DNA of 49,461 bases from Candidatus Polarisedimenticolaceae bacterium (GTDB lineage: Bacteria > Pseudomonadota > Gammaproteobacteria > Chromatiales > Chromatiaceae), in assembly GCA_021648685.1 (NCBI GenBank), contig JAKISI010000019.1:1-49461 (forward strand), in the 5' to 3' direction. A program made the position numbers and the translations under genes. Every line of letters begins with the position of its first letter. The first letter of the stretch is position 1. Of the stretch, positions 31,057 through 40,398 are shown in pieces. Under the pieces are notes generated by a model that was given only the letters and a program-made list of their open reading frames with translations, searched no databases and was not told the origin of the DNA.

Positions 31057-33230
31057 GTCAGAGAGCAGAGAGGCTTGAGCTGCTCTTTTGCCAGGCCCTG
31101 CAGCAGGCTGCGAAAGATCGCTGTGACTGGCTGAAAAAACAGTGTGCCGATGAAGCCATGCGGAATGAGCTGCTTTCGCTGCTCGATGCGCATGAGCAGG
31201 CGGGGGATTTTATGGATCGACCGTTGCAGGTTGATGTTGATGTTGATAGTGTTGTTGATTCTGAACTGGCAGGCCGTCAGCTGGGCCCCTATCGGATCGA
31301 CAGCCTGATTGCCTATGGCGGCATGGGGCGCATCTACCGGGCGCACCGCAATGATGGAGCATACGCACAGCAGGTTGCGATCAAGCTGATTGAATCCGGC
31401 AATATTGATCCCGCACTGTTGCGCTATGAGCGCCAGATTCTGGCTGATCTGCATCACCCCAATGTGGTCTCCCTGATCGACGGCGGCTCGCTGGAGGAGG
31501 GGGTGCCCTATCTGGTGATGGAGTATATCCAGGGGCGGCCGATCGACCGCTATGTGCGTGAAGAGCAGCTCTCCCGTCACCAGACGTTACGCCTCTTCAG
31601 CAGCCTGGCCAGGGTGGTCAGTCAGACCCATCAGCATGGTGTGATCCACTGCGATCTCAAGCCCGACAATATTCTGGTTACGGATGAGGGGGATCTCAAA
31701 CTGCTCGATTTTGGAGTAGCGCATCTCTACTCCATGGCTGCAGCTGAACAGGTGCCACTCAGCCGCGCCCTGACTCCTGAATACGCCAGCCCTCAGCGCC
31801 ATCAAGATCCGCGACCCAGGGTCAGTGATGATATCTACAGCCTGGGGGTCATCTTTGGCGTGATGCTGAGTGGTGAACACCCCGGCAAACCGCTGGCTGC
31901 GGATGGTAGCGGCTGTGTCGCGCTGAGCCACATTGAGTCCCATCTGGGACGAGAGCGGCGGGCGATCTTTTGCAAGGCCACCCACCCTGATCCGCAACAG
32001 CGATACCAGACGGTCGAAGAGATGAATGCCGATATCTTTCGCTGGTTTGACCGGGAGCCGCTGCTGGCGATGGGTGACAGGCCCGGTTACCGGCTGCGGA
32101 AATTCCTGCGCCGCTACCGGCTCAGGCTTGGTGTCAGTGCGGCGGTGCTGGCATTGGTTATCAGCATGTTCGCTATCTGGCATGCGCAAAAGCAGAGAGC
32201 GGATCAGGCGCAATCACTGGCCGTAGCGCAGGTTGAGTCGGTACTGCGGGAGCTGGATGACCGGATGGAGCGGCTCTCCGGCTCGACACTGGCGCGGGTT
32301 GCCACGATTGAGGAGGCCCTGAAGCGGCTGCAGCAGATGGGCCTTCAGCAGCCACTAAACCGTGAGGTCAAACGCGCCGTGGCCGATGCCAATATGAAAC
32401 TTGGGGATCTGCTGGGGCATCCGTTTCGCCTGCATCTAAACCGGTTTGAGCGCAGCCGGGCACATCTTGAACAGGCACTGGCCATCTATCGGGAGCTATT
32501 TGCTGAAGAGCCGGAGAGCTTCCCGGCTGCCATGCAGATGGCCAAGGCCGAACGCATACTGGTTGCACTCATGGTCTATCTCGACAGGCAGCCGGAAAAA
32601 GGGCTTGAACGGCTGCAACAGACGCTTTCTGTACTTCAGCAACTAAAGCGCGGCACCCTGCTGCACAATGGACAACTGGCGGTACAGCATCTGGCTATTG
32701 CTCATCTGTTGACCCGGCAGAGGCGGCTGAAGGAGGCCGCTGAAATCTACCGCAAGGTTGAAGTGCTGCTACAGCATCCCAACGACTCAAAGGGTAAGTA
32801 TGAGCAGGAGCATAACCTGAGTGTTTTCCACTTTTTTCTGGATGAAAGGGCGGCATTTATCCTGGCCAGTGGCGATTACAGCCGCGCCAAAACGGCATTT
32901 GAAGGGATTCTGCAGCACTCCCGGGGGAGCCTTTTTTGGCGGGATCAACGCCGCCACAGTCGATCCCATTATGCGCTGGCCTGTATTGGCCTGCTCAACC
33001 AGGAGCCAGTGGTGCAAGCGGCTGACCATCTGTACCAGGCTCGGGAGATTGTCCGATCCCTGATACAGGAGTACCCGGTGGCCACCTCATTACAGTGGGA
33101 GCTGATGCGTTATGCGCCACTGGAGCATGCCATACCCGAGTCAAACAGCGCCTGGATAGCGGCCTTTGACTGCCACAATGCCTATCGGATTATGGACCCG
33201 CCCATGCCACCCCTATCTCACGAAATCTGA
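31053..33230 (+). CDS. Membrane Ser/Thr protein kinase paired with the sigma factor
   Basis: Probable controller of the preceding ECF sigma factor. From the TTG at 31053 it has 725 residues: a short helical lead, a Hanks-type kinase domain (about 77-335), a membrane helix (about 359-377) and a helical TPR-like C-terminal part. The catalytic lysine is in QQVAIKL (K111) and DFG is present. The catalytic loop reads HCDLKPDN instead of HRD, making it a non-RD kinase, and the glycine loop is IAYGGMG with the first glycine replaced. I prefer TTG at 31053, which overlaps the sigma stop as TTGA and has GGAG 8 bp upstream. An in-frame ATG at 31011 is the alternative. Confidence 0.85.
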   Translation: MSQRAERLELLFCQALQQAAKDRCDWLKKQCADEAMRNELLSLLDAHEQAGDFMDRPLQVDVDVDSVVDSELAGRQLGPYRIDSLIAYGGMGRIYRAHRNDGAYAQQVAIKLIESGNIDPALLRYERQILADLHHPNVVSLIDGGSLEEGVPYLVMEYIQGRPIDRYVREEQLSRHQTLRLFSSLARVVSQTHQHGVIHCDLKPDNILVTDEGDLKLLDFGVAHLYSMAAAEQVPLSRALTPEYASPQRHQDPRPRVSDDIYSLGVIFGVMLSGEHPGKPLAADGSGCVALSHIESHLGRERRAIFCKATHPDPQQRYQTVEEMNADIFRWFDREPLLAMGDRPGYRLRKFLRRYRLRLGVSAAVLALVISMFAIWHAQKQRADQAQSLAVAQVESVLRELDDRMERLSGSTLARVATIEEALKRLQQMGLQQPLNREVKRAVADANMKLGDLLGHPFRLHLNRFERSRAHLEQALAIYRELFAEEPESFPAAMQMAKAERILVALMVYLDRQPEKGLERLQQTLSVLQQLKRGTLLHNGQLAVQHLAIAHLLTRQRRLKEAAEIYRKVEVLLQHPNDSKGKYEQEHNLSVFHFFLDERAAFILASGDYSRAKTAFEGILQHSRGSLFWRDQRRHSRSHYALACIGLLNQEPVVQAADHLYQAREIVRSLIQEYPVATSLQWELMRYAPLEHAIPESNSAWIAAFDCHNAYRIMDPPMPPLSHEI

Positions 33231-33258
33231 AAAAACAGAAATAGTTGAGCTGTTTTTT
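33230..33258 (+). terminator. Probable terminator after the kinase gene
   Basis: A 9-bp stem AAAAAACAG/CTGTTTTTT with an 11-nt loop starts at the end of the kinase stop codon and ends in six T. It separates the sigma-kinase pair from the PEP-CTERM gene. Confidence 0.65.
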
Positions 33259-33314
33259 GCCCTGGTTCCGCCTATATAACAGGTCAATAACCAATAAAAG
33301 CGGAGTTTTAAATA

Positions 33315-34178
33315 ATGCAAAAAATCAATAGTTACCTGCTGGCGGCACTGTTTGTGCTGGCAATTACAACCTCAACTGCACAGGCGGCGGTTATTGGGGT
33401 GAGTGCCGATAGAACGACCATCACCCCCTGCGTAGGGCTGGGTGATAACGACCAGCTGTTCGAGGGGATGAAGTGTGGCCCAAACAGCCAATCCGATCGT
33501 GTATACGATGCGGGCCTGGATCGCTTCACAGCAGATATTGGCCAGAATGCCATCGGCTCGGCGCATGTCTCTTTCGATGCCGACTCTGGTCTGCCGGTAT
33601 TGAAAGGCAGTGCATTTAGTTCTGCTGATGAAGGCATATTCGTGGGGGCTGAGGCTGTCCGGAAATTTGTCTACACCGGGGCAGACAGTTTTCAACTGAC
33701 GGTGACGGGCAACCTGCACGGCCTTCTTGCCGGTGGCACCGCCGAGATGTGGGGCGCTGTCGCACTGTTTCGTGCTGGAAACAGCACTGATCCGTTTGGC
33801 AATCCGACAGGGCTGACCGATGCACTGCTCGATGAGCTGGGCAGTGGCAACAGCCTCTCTGGATATATAGGCGAAATGCTTTCCCCGGCAGCGTATGACA
33901 GTACACGTGAAAAAACGATGGGTGAGCATGATCTGGGGCTTTCCGTCAGCATGCAGGTGAATAGTGGAGAGGAGTTCTGGGTCTGGGCCAGTTTCCAGGC
34001 ATCGGCAGCCGATGGCAGCAGTTTTAACGGGCTCAACACCGGCACCTTCGGCTTCAATACAGCCCAGACCGCTCCAGTCAGTGGTGCGCCAGCCTCCGGC
34101 TCTGTGCCTGAGCCAGGAACCCTGGCGCTGCTGGGGATGGGTCTGGCTGGCTGGATAGGCCGCGCCCGGAAAAAGTAG
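33315..34178 (+). CDS. PEP-CTERM sorting domain protein
   Basis: Exported protein of unknown role with a C-terminal exosortase signal. The 287-residue protein has a signal peptide (hydrophobic core to STAQA, about residues 1-24). The middle is beta-rich, Gly/Asp/Ser-rich, with no recognised domain. The C-terminus is VPEPGTLALLGMGLAGW followed by IGRARKK: the PEP motif, a membrane helix and a basic tail. Such proteins are cut by an exosortase and linked to exopolysaccharide or biofilm. No exosortase gene is in the window. GGAG lies 9 bp before the ATG, and a strong terminator follows. Confidence 0.9.
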   Translation: MQKINSYLLAALFVLAITTSTAQAAVIGVSADRTTITPCVGLGDNDQLFEGMKCGPNSQSDRVYDAGLDRFTADIGQNAIGSAHVSFDADSGLPVLKGSAFSSADEGIFVGAEAVRKFVYTGADSFQLTVTGNLHGLLAGGTAEMWGAVALFRAGNSTDPFGNPTGLTDALLDELGSGNSLSGYIGEMLSPAAYDSTREKTMGEHDLGLSVSMQVNSGEEFWVWASFQASAADGSSFNGLNTGTFGFNTAQTAPVSGAPASGSVPEPGTLALLGMGLAGWIGRARKK

Positions 34179-34200
34179 CGCTCCCCCCCTCCCCATCTCC

Positions 34201-34234
34201 ACATAAAAAGCCCGCTTCGGTGGGCTTTTTATGT
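34201..34234. terminator. Bidirectional-looking terminator after the PEP-CTERM gene
   Basis: A perfect 13-bp stem ACATAAAAAGCCC/GGGCTTTTTATGT with an 8-nt loop containing TTCG starts 22 bp after the stop codon. A and T runs inside the stem allow termination from either side. Confidence 0.85.
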
Positions 34235-34310
34235 GGTGCCTTGGAGTGGCGTAATACTCTTCCGATCATTTTAATGGGTCTATGCCATATCGAGTGGTTC
34301 AATGAATAGA

Positions 34311-34740
34311 CACAGAGACCACGGAGGCCACAGAGCATGAAGGAGTGTAGTAAGGAGCTGTCAGAAACAGTGATAGATTGTGCTATTGAGGTGCATCGTA
34401 CATTGGGTGCTGGACTGTTAGAAAACACCTATTGAGAAATGTTTGGCTTATGAACTAAGCATGAAGGATATACCCTTTATTGTTCAGGCACCCATTCCGA
34501 TACAGTATAAGGATATTAAGCTTGAATGTGGCTACAGGCTTGATTTTCTGGTGGACGACTGTCTAATTTTAGAACTTAAATCGGTTGAAAAATTACTGAA
34601 GATCCATGAGGCACAGATATTGACCTATTTGAAATTAACGCATATCTCTACGGGATTGCTGATAAATTTTAATGCATCCAGGTTGGTCAATGGAATTAAA
34701 CGTTACAAACGATAACTCTGTGTTCTCAGTGGTCTCTGTG
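34311..34740. repeat. 25-bp inverted repeats flanking the GxxExxY gene
   Basis: CACAGAGACCACGG... at 34311-34335 and its inverted copy at 34716-34740 match at 22 of 25 positions. They enclose the broken GxxExxY gene almost exactly, the left copy ending one base before its ATG and the right copy starting at its stop. The unit looks like a gene cassette with its own ends. I do not know of an assigned transposition mechanism. Confidence 0.75.
34337..34715 (+). pseudogene. GxxExxY protein gene, broken by one extra base
   Basis: Frame one from the ATG at 34337 reads 32 residues, with AIEVHRTLGAGLLENTY, and stops at 34433. The frame with an ATG at 34443 continues the protein (KCLAYELSMKD, then the nuclease-like DFLVDDCLILELKS) to 34715. 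One surplus T after the Tyr codon of the motif GLLENTY accounts for the break. The rejoined protein would be about 125 residues, the normal size for this family. GxxExxY proteins have a PD-(D/E)XK-like core, visible here as D plus ELK, and their role is not established. A sequencing error or a short independent ORF remain possible. Confidence 0.85.
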
Positions 34741-34953
34741 TTTATGAAAAATAGCTGTATCCCCCACTCAATATGGCATAGCCCCCATTTTGTTGCCTCG
34801 AATCTTTATCGTGAGGTGATAATGAATGATCTGAGGACTGGAGTGTAGATGGGGTCTATGGGGCGTTTATGCTCTTCCAGATAATCATGAGATGTGCTTT
34901 TCGGGTTAAAACGGCAACTGGGCAGGGTTTTTGTCGTGACCGTTTTTCTCTTG

Positions 34954-36234
34954 TTATTGTGAATGTTCCTGAAGTGATTTCAGTAATATGTCTAACACTC
35001 GCTCCTCGGGAATGGCGATCTTTTTCTCTTTCATTGCCTGGGTCAGTCCTGGATCCCATTCGGCGCTGATGGGTCTGCCTTTTAGTTCCATTGTTGCCGT
35101 AACCGGGTGAGCCAGTGGGTTCTCTCGCAAGCTCACCTTGTAGGCCATCTCATCAAAATGCCATGGCCTGGCATCGAAGCGGTGCATAATGCCGTTGGCG
35201 ATGGTGATTCCCGGCCAGTCGAAATCACCATGATAGAGAAGTTTGGCTCCGGCTTCTTGTAGCTGGCTGAGTAGATGATTGACGGCGGCACGGGGTTGGC
35301 CGTAGGTGCAGATGAGCGGTGCGCAACTGCCCCCCAGAGAGTCGGCTGCTGCGGCCACTACGGCAGGGTTTTCGCAGATATGGATGGTGCAGCCCTCCAC
35401 CTGCCATTGCGGTGGGTCGCGCACCAGTTGGCGCAGCGTCAGCCATAGGGGTTCTCCCTGCTGACCGGCCTGATGAATGATGTTGTCGCTGAATGAGCTG
35501 CCTGATACTGGAAGATTAAGCACCAGAGCCGTGCTGGTAATTGCGCCGCCTACCAGGATTCCAGCACCGGCCCATAGTTCACGTTCACTCTCCTCTTGCT
35601 CTTTGTTGAGGCTTTCTGACAGAGCGGTTTGTTCGAGGGCTCTTTTGACCAGTGTCGCCACAGGGCGGCCGCTATCCAGGGCATGTGCATCCCCCAGGGT
35701 GTTGGCAGCAAGGGTGCTGAGTGTCTGCCCCTGGCCGGGGAGTTGGCGGATAACGGTCAGCGCCTGGTGCAGCAGGGTTGTTGCTTTGCCTGGGTCACCT
35801 TTAGCCAGGCGCTTGAGCAGACCCTCTTTGCGTAGCCTATCCAACCACGACTCAATGCCCCGTTGTTTGGCTTCTGCCGCTATGGCATCGAATACCATTT
35901 GCCATCGCTGTTGTGTGGCTGCTCTTTCGTTAGCCAGATCCCTTAACGGACCGCGCAGTGATTCTACTGCGGTACGCAGATCGGGAGCCAGCCCGGCTCT
36001 TTGGATGACCTCTTCCAGGTTGGCGATGGCGATGCGGATGGAGTTGCCGCTGCCGGGTGGCCGCCCCAGCAGTGAGGCGACCGCCTTGCGTTCGGCTAGT
36101 TCCGGATTGGGCAGGGTGAGTGTGGGGCTGTCGATGCCACGTTCGAAGCGGGTCTGTAGTCGATCCATCAACCTTGCCAGCTCCGGTTTGCCGAAGGTGC
36201 TTTTCAGGCGGGCTGGATCGACCTTGTAGGTCAC
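34954..36234 (-). CDS. jetD: Wadjet type II JetD (TIGR02679, DUF3323/DUF2399), toprim-like nuclease
   Basis: Nuclease subunit of the Wadjet anti-plasmid system. It cuts circular DNA after loop extrusion by the SMC-like complex. It has an N-terminal DUF3323 region and a C-terminal DUF2399 toprim-like domain with Glu in HICENPAVV and the D-x-D in HGDFDWPG (about E288, D337 and D339 from the GTG start). These are the metal-binding residues of topoisomerase VI-type toprim folds. I prefer GTG at 36234, which overlaps the jetC stop as GTGA with GGGAG just upstream, over the in-frame TTG at 36246. From the GTG it has 426 residues. Last gene of the operon; the next 213 bp (34741-34953) hold no gene. 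Confidence 0.9.
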   Translation of the reverse strand: MTYKVDPARLKSTFGKPELARLMDRLQTRFERGIDSPTLTLPNPELAERKAVASLLGRPPGSGNSIRIAIANLEEVIQRAGLAPDLRTAVESLRGPLRDLANERAATQQRWQMVFDAIAAEAKQRGIESWLDRLRKEGLLKRLAKGDPGKATTLLHQALTVIRQLPGQGQTLSTLAANTLGDAHALDSGRPVATLVKRALEQTALSESLNKEQEESERELWAGAGILVGGAITSTALVLNLPVSGSSFSDNIIHQAGQQGEPLWLTLRQLVRDPPQWQVEGCTIHICENPAVVAAAADSLGGSCAPLICTYGQPRAAVNHLLSQLQEAGAKLLYHGDFDWPGITIANGIMHRFDARPWHFDEMAYKVSLRENPLAHPVTATMELKGRPISAEWDPGLTQAMKEKKIAIPEERVLDILLKSLQEHSQ

Positions 36235-39200
36235 ATTGTCTCCCAAAGTGTTTGCTGAGCCTCAAGGTCAGGGATCGGCTCCTTCGCCCGTTGACGCTGT
36301 TTGCCATCCCACCACCAATGGCCGACGTGGACGGCATCCACCCCTTCACGGCGGGTCAGTTGAGCGATGGCAATGCCGGGGACTTCGGCGTAGCAGCTCC
36401 ACTCCCTTTCGCTGGTCATGACTACATCCATGTCAAACTGAGCCAGCAGTCCCAGGCTCTTGGCACGAGAGTCGTCATCAACACCGGCAAAGGCCTCATC
36501 CAACAGCACCAGACGGGGGGCATGAGAACCGGCACTGGTGTAGTGGCTGGAGGCGGCAGCAAACAGCGGGATGGTGACTACCAGTACCCGTTCACCACCG
36601 GAAGCGGGGCCATAGGCGGGACGCCATTCGCCATCTTGCCAGCGCTCAACCACAAAGCGATGCCAGTAGCGGTAATCGAGCGCCCGTGCCATCACCTCTT
36701 GCAGGGCGGTGCTCTCTTCGGCAATGCGGGCATCATCGATCTGTTTTTTGAGAAAGGTTCCCACGGCTTTGCGGTCTTCCTGCGACCACACTTCGGCACT
36801 TTGACGCAGCAGTTGATTGCGAGCCGCGCTGAGACCATCGGGTGCAGTGTGGTCAAGCCAGGTCTCACCGTCAGCCAGGGGCTTCCATTTAAGCCGCAGT
36901 TTCATGCCGGTGCTGGTGGGGCGGCACTCCAGTTCTTTGTTCATGGCGTTCACTGTCAGCTCTGCCTCCTGGATCAGGGTTTGCAGATGGCTGGCCAGTT
37001 CGTTGATGAGATGTTCTTCCAGCAGCGCCTGCTCCTTGGCATCCAACAACTCGCCCCGTTCGTGAATATTGTCGGCGATACGTTGAGCCAGCCGTTCCGT
37101 GTCACAACGCTGTGACTGAAAAACCACCCGCACGGCAATGAGGTCATCATTCTGCTCGGCGCTGGCCTCGTGGCCGTGGCGTGAGAGCGCACTTTGCAGT
37201 TCGCTGATACGTTCGTGCAATCGGTGTTGTTGGCTCTGCCAGGCTTTGTCGCTGTCATCCACCTGCTGGAGCTGTTTTTCCATGCTGCGGGCAAGGTGCA
37301 GGGCATAGTCGATGGGCCACTCGCCTGCTCTTGTCCCCTCAGTGTGATCCGGCAATGCGGCATCCAGTAGCCCCAACGTAGCGAACTGGGTCAGGCGGTT
37401 GACGGCCTCGCGCCGTGTCCGGTTATGTTCGAGCAGTGCTTCACTATGACTTGCCACGGCGGTGGCCGCGGCGGAAATCCTTTTGACCGTGCCAATCTGT
37501 GCCTGATGCAGCCGCTCGCTATCCCGCTCTAATTGTTGGATCTGCTTGCTTGCCTGCGCCAGTTTCTGCTCCACGATAGCGATGGCCTCGCCCAGGGTTT
37601 CACGCAGGGTGTCGCGATGTGTGGTTGCTTCACGGGCGCTACGTTGTGCCTTGCTGAGTCGACGGTTTTTCTCTTTCAGGCGGTCTCTCTCTTGTGCCAG
37701 CGCTTGCTGTGCCTGGTGGAGTGTATCAAGCAGACCCCAGTGGTGGCGCAGGCTGGGCCAGAAGCCCTGGCATCCGGCGTGGTAGTTGTTGAGCGTGGTG
37801 TCAAGTTCGGCCAATGCCTCCGTTTCTGTGGGCAGGTCAAGATCCTGGGCGGCCAGATCCCGTGCTTCGCACTGTTGCACCATCTCTGTTTGCGCCTCGG
37901 CGAGCCGTTGCGCTGCTGTTGTCACTTTTGCTTCTTGTGCCTGTTTTTGCGCGATCAGTGTCGTGACTTGCCGATGCGCTTGCCGCAACGCTTCGTCGTC
38001 GGGGGCTGCCTTCCACTCTTTATCGAGTTGAGTTTTCCGTTGGGCCAGCCGGTCAAGCTGTTGTTGTAGTGCTTTCAGAGCGGCTTCACTGCTGCTGATT
38101 TCGATGGCCAGTGTAGCCAGGCGTCGGTGCCGGGCAGATTCACGCGCACCATGGCCGATATATTCGGCCTCGGTTTTTTGCCAGCAACCTTGCAGTGTCC
38201 CCAGTTGCCACTGGCCGTTGCTGTCGATCCAGACGTTGTGATCTGATTGACCCCAGCCGATGCTGACCAGTAGCGCATTCAATACCGGGTCGCTGACGGC
38301 ATTGGCTTGAGAGTCATTACGATCCACGGCCGGTTTGAGAATCTGCGCAAGGTTCTGCTCAAGTGGCGAACCGGAGGTAAACAGCGTATCCCAGGTCTGG
38401 CTGTCCAGGAGCTGACCCTCTGGGAGCACCCATGCATCGAGCAATCCACTGGCTTCAAGCGCTGCCTCTACGGTTGCCCGCAGTTGTGGGTCTGTATCGC
38501 TGTGAAAATCGATCAGTTTCCACAGGGGCGCACCTGGGCGATGCTGGCGGCTCTCAGGAGATGAGGCGTCCCGGCGTGTGTAGGGGCAGGGCGGTTGTTG
38601 CTCTTCACCCGCCTCTAAACGCCTCTTCTCCTGGCACAGTTCGTCCAGTGTGTACTCTTGCTGCTCTTTTTTCTGTGTTGTCTCTGCCTTCTCATCCGCC
38701 AGACCATGGCTGGCTATCTCAAAGGCGCTGGTTAATGCCTGGATCGCGGGGTTGTTGCCTTCAAGCGTGATCGTCCAGGTTCGCAGTGATTCTGCCACCG
38801 TATCGGGGTCGCTGAGTGGCAGTTCGCTCAGTTCCCGGCAGTAGCAGAGAAACGCGCTGACCAGTGCTTGCCCCCTCTGTTCGGTGGTTATTTCCGCCTC
38901 CAACTGCTCTTCAGTCAGCCGTTCCAGTTGGTCACTTGCCACCTGCCACTGTTCCTGAAAGTGTCGATGGTGGCTGAGTGCTTGATCCACGACCCGGTTA
39001 AGATGCTTGATATGGTTGAGCTGTTCCGAACGTCGACGATAGAGCTGCATAATGGCATTCTCCGTGGTGTTGATGCGGAGGTCGTCGCTGCCGACCGCTT
39101 CACCGCCGTTGGGGAGTTGCAACGGTGTTGTCAAGCGTTGGTGCTCACCTTCTATCCCCAGTGCTATCGCTAGCTCCGCTAGCAGGGTGTTGCGGTTTTT

Positions 39201-40379
39201 GATCTCTGTCGTGGAGCGTTTAACCTGGCTCCGGTATTGGTCGGTCTGTTGTTGTCGCTGTTCTACTTCATGAGCAATATTCCGTGACTCATTTTCTATT
39301 GTGGCCAGCTCGGCCTCTTTTTCTCCAGCCCTCTCTTCTGCCTGACGCAGGGTATTGGCATCACGCATCTCAGGGCTTTGTTGCAGTGTTCGTTCACGCG
39401 CTCTGGCTTTTTGCAGCGTGGTTTTTGTCTCTTCGATCTGCGCCAGAATATGAGACTCCTCTTCCCTGGCGGTGTGGGCTGAGGCGTTGGCCTGCTTTAG
39501 ATCACTGCTAATTTTTTCGTGACGGCTTTGGGCGCTACGCACCACAGCGGCGCGGCGGCGACCGGCGACACGGGCATACTGGCGGTAGTGACGACGGAAC
39601 TCATCCACTGCCTGCCCTGTCTGCCGCAGCCCTTCCAGCTCTTGTCGCTCTGCCTCCAGGTTACGAAAGGCATCGGCGACATCGCTGAGAATTCCCGGAT
39701 CAATCGGTGGCAACGCTTCAGTCAGTGCCTTGGAGAGGGCTTTTTCGTCAGGCCGTTTGGATAGCTGGGGTTGGCGCAGCTGGATCAACAGGCTGATCAG
39801 CGCATCATAGCGCTCTGGCCCAAGTTGGAAGAGTTTATCGTCTACCACCTGGCGATAGCGAGAGGCCTGCTCGATGACGGCGTGTTCGCCCAGAGCCTCT
39901 CTGAGGCGCTCTTTGCTGAGAGTGCGTTTGTTGTTGTCCAGCAGGGAGAAATCCTGGGCAACACGCTGGTCAGTAGTGAAAAACCAGGTGGTCAATGGCC
40001 GCCCTTTGACCGCCTTCATGGCGCAGCCGATGGTAAATATTTCTGTTGAGCCATCCTGGCGCAGACGACCGAACTCCAGCCAACTGTAGCCGGTGCGCTC
40101 GTTATAACGGTTACCCATGAGCAGGTTCCACTCCATCCGCTTTTGGGCATCACCGTCCGGCTCGACCCGGCTGGGCATTGCCCGGCCGTCCAGCAAAAAC
40201 GGCAGGGTGAGCGCCAAGACCTTGGATTTACCGGTGCCGTTATTGCCCCGCAGCAGCAGGCGGCCGTCGCGAAACCAGAACTCCTGATAATCGTAATAGA
40301 AGATATCGACCAACCCGGCTCGTAGCGGTTGCCAGCGTTCTTTGTTGGGCTTGGGAAGATGAATTTCCGGGTGGTTCAT
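36231..40379 (-). CDS. jetC: Wadjet type II JetC (TIGR02680), SMC/MukB-like ATPase
   Basis: Loop-extruding motor of the Wadjet complex. The 1382-residue protein has Walker A GNNGTGKS at residues 45-52. Very long heptad-rich coiled coils with a central hinge-like globular part follow. The ABC signature SGGE is at 1260 and Walker B LVLLDEAF at about 1290-1297, with the D-loop GVDDD. This head-coil-hinge-coil-head plan is that of SMC, MukB and Rad50 proteins. Its ATG overlaps a remnant TGA of an older jetB end (see 40376-40396). It lies only 19 bp after the AlbA_2 gene, so it now depends on transcription through the inserted module. Confidence 0.93.
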   Translation of the reverse strand: MNHPEIHLPKPNKERWQPLRAGLVDIFYYDYQEFWFRDGRLLLRGNNGTGKSKVLALTLPFLLDGRAMPSRVEPDGDAQKRMEWNLLMGNRYNERTGYSWLEFGRLRQDGSTEIFTIGCAMKAVKGRPLTTWFFTTDQRVAQDFSLLDNNKRTLSKERLREALGEHAVIEQASRYRQVVDDKLFQLGPERYDALISLLIQLRQPQLSKRPDEKALSKALTEALPPIDPGILSDVADAFRNLEAERQELEGLRQTGQAVDEFRRHYRQYARVAGRRRAAVVRSAQSRHEKISSDLKQANASAHTAREEESHILAQIEETKTTLQKARARERTLQQSPEMRDANTLRQAEERAGEKEAELATIENESRNIAHEVEQRQQQTDQYRSQVKRSTTEIKNRNTLLAELAIALGIEGEHQRLTTPLQLPNGGEAVGSDDLRINTTENAIMQLYRRRSEQLNHIKHLNRVVDQALSHHRHFQEQWQVASDQLERLTEEQLEAEITTEQRGQALVSAFLCYCRELSELPLSDPDTVAESLRTWTITLEGNNPAIQALTSAFEIASHGLADEKAETTQKKEQQEYTLDELCQEKRRLEAGEEQQPPCPYTRRDASSPESRQHRPGAPLWKLIDFHSDTDPQLRATVEAALEASGLLDAWVLPEGQLLDSQTWDTLFTSGSPLEQNLAQILKPAVDRNDSQANAVSDPVLNALLVSIGWGQSDHNVWIDSNGQWQLGTLQGCWQKTEAEYIGHGARESARHRRLATLAIEISSSEAALKALQQQLDRLAQRKTQLDKEWKAAPDDEALRQAHRQVTTLIAQKQAQEAKVTTAAQRLAEAQTEMVQQCEARDLAAQDLDLPTETEALAELDTTLNNYHAGCQGFWPSLRHHWGLLDTLHQAQQALAQERDRLKEKNRRLSKAQRSAREATTHRDTLRETLGEAIAIVEQKLAQASKQIQQLERDSERLHQAQIGTVKRISAAATAVASHSEALLEHNRTRREAVNRLTQFATLGLLDAALPDHTEGTRAGEWPIDYALHLARSMEKQLQQVDDSDKAWQSQQHRLHERISELQSALSRHGHEASAEQNDDLIAVRVVFQSQRCDTERLAQRIADNIHERGELLDAKEQALLEEHLINELASHLQTLIQEAELTVNAMNKELECRPTSTGMKLRLKWKPLADGETWLDHTAPDGLSAARNQLLRQSAEVWSQEDRKAVGTFLKKQIDDARIAEESTALQEVMARALDYRYWHRFVVERWQDGEWRPAYGPASGGERVLVVTIPLFAAASSHYTSAGSHAPRLVLLDEAFAGVDDDSRAKSLGLLAQFDMDVVMTSEREWSCYAEVPGIAIAQLTRREGVDAVHVGHWWWDGKQRQRAKEPIPDLEAQQTLWETM

Positions 40380-40396
40380 GCTTGCTTCTGCTTGCC
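40376..40396 (-). pseudogene. Remnant copy of the jetB C-terminus overlapping the jetC start
   Basis: Read on the minus strand, these 21 bases give GKQKQA and a TGA. The intact jetB ends GKQKQS and TGA (44701-44721). The two stretches match at 16 of 21 bases. Four codons (G, K, Q and K-Q) differ only at third positions, and the last codon is Ala against Ser. The TGA overlaps the jetC ATG as ATGA, the normal junction of tightly packed jet genes. The stretch is short, so chance cannot be excluded. Confidence 0.6.
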
Positions 40397-40398
40397 GA

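Noticed and set aside
36120-37115. 331-residue open frame on the plus strand
   Set aside because: It lies antisense to the 3' end of jetC and the start of jetD, both clearly coding.
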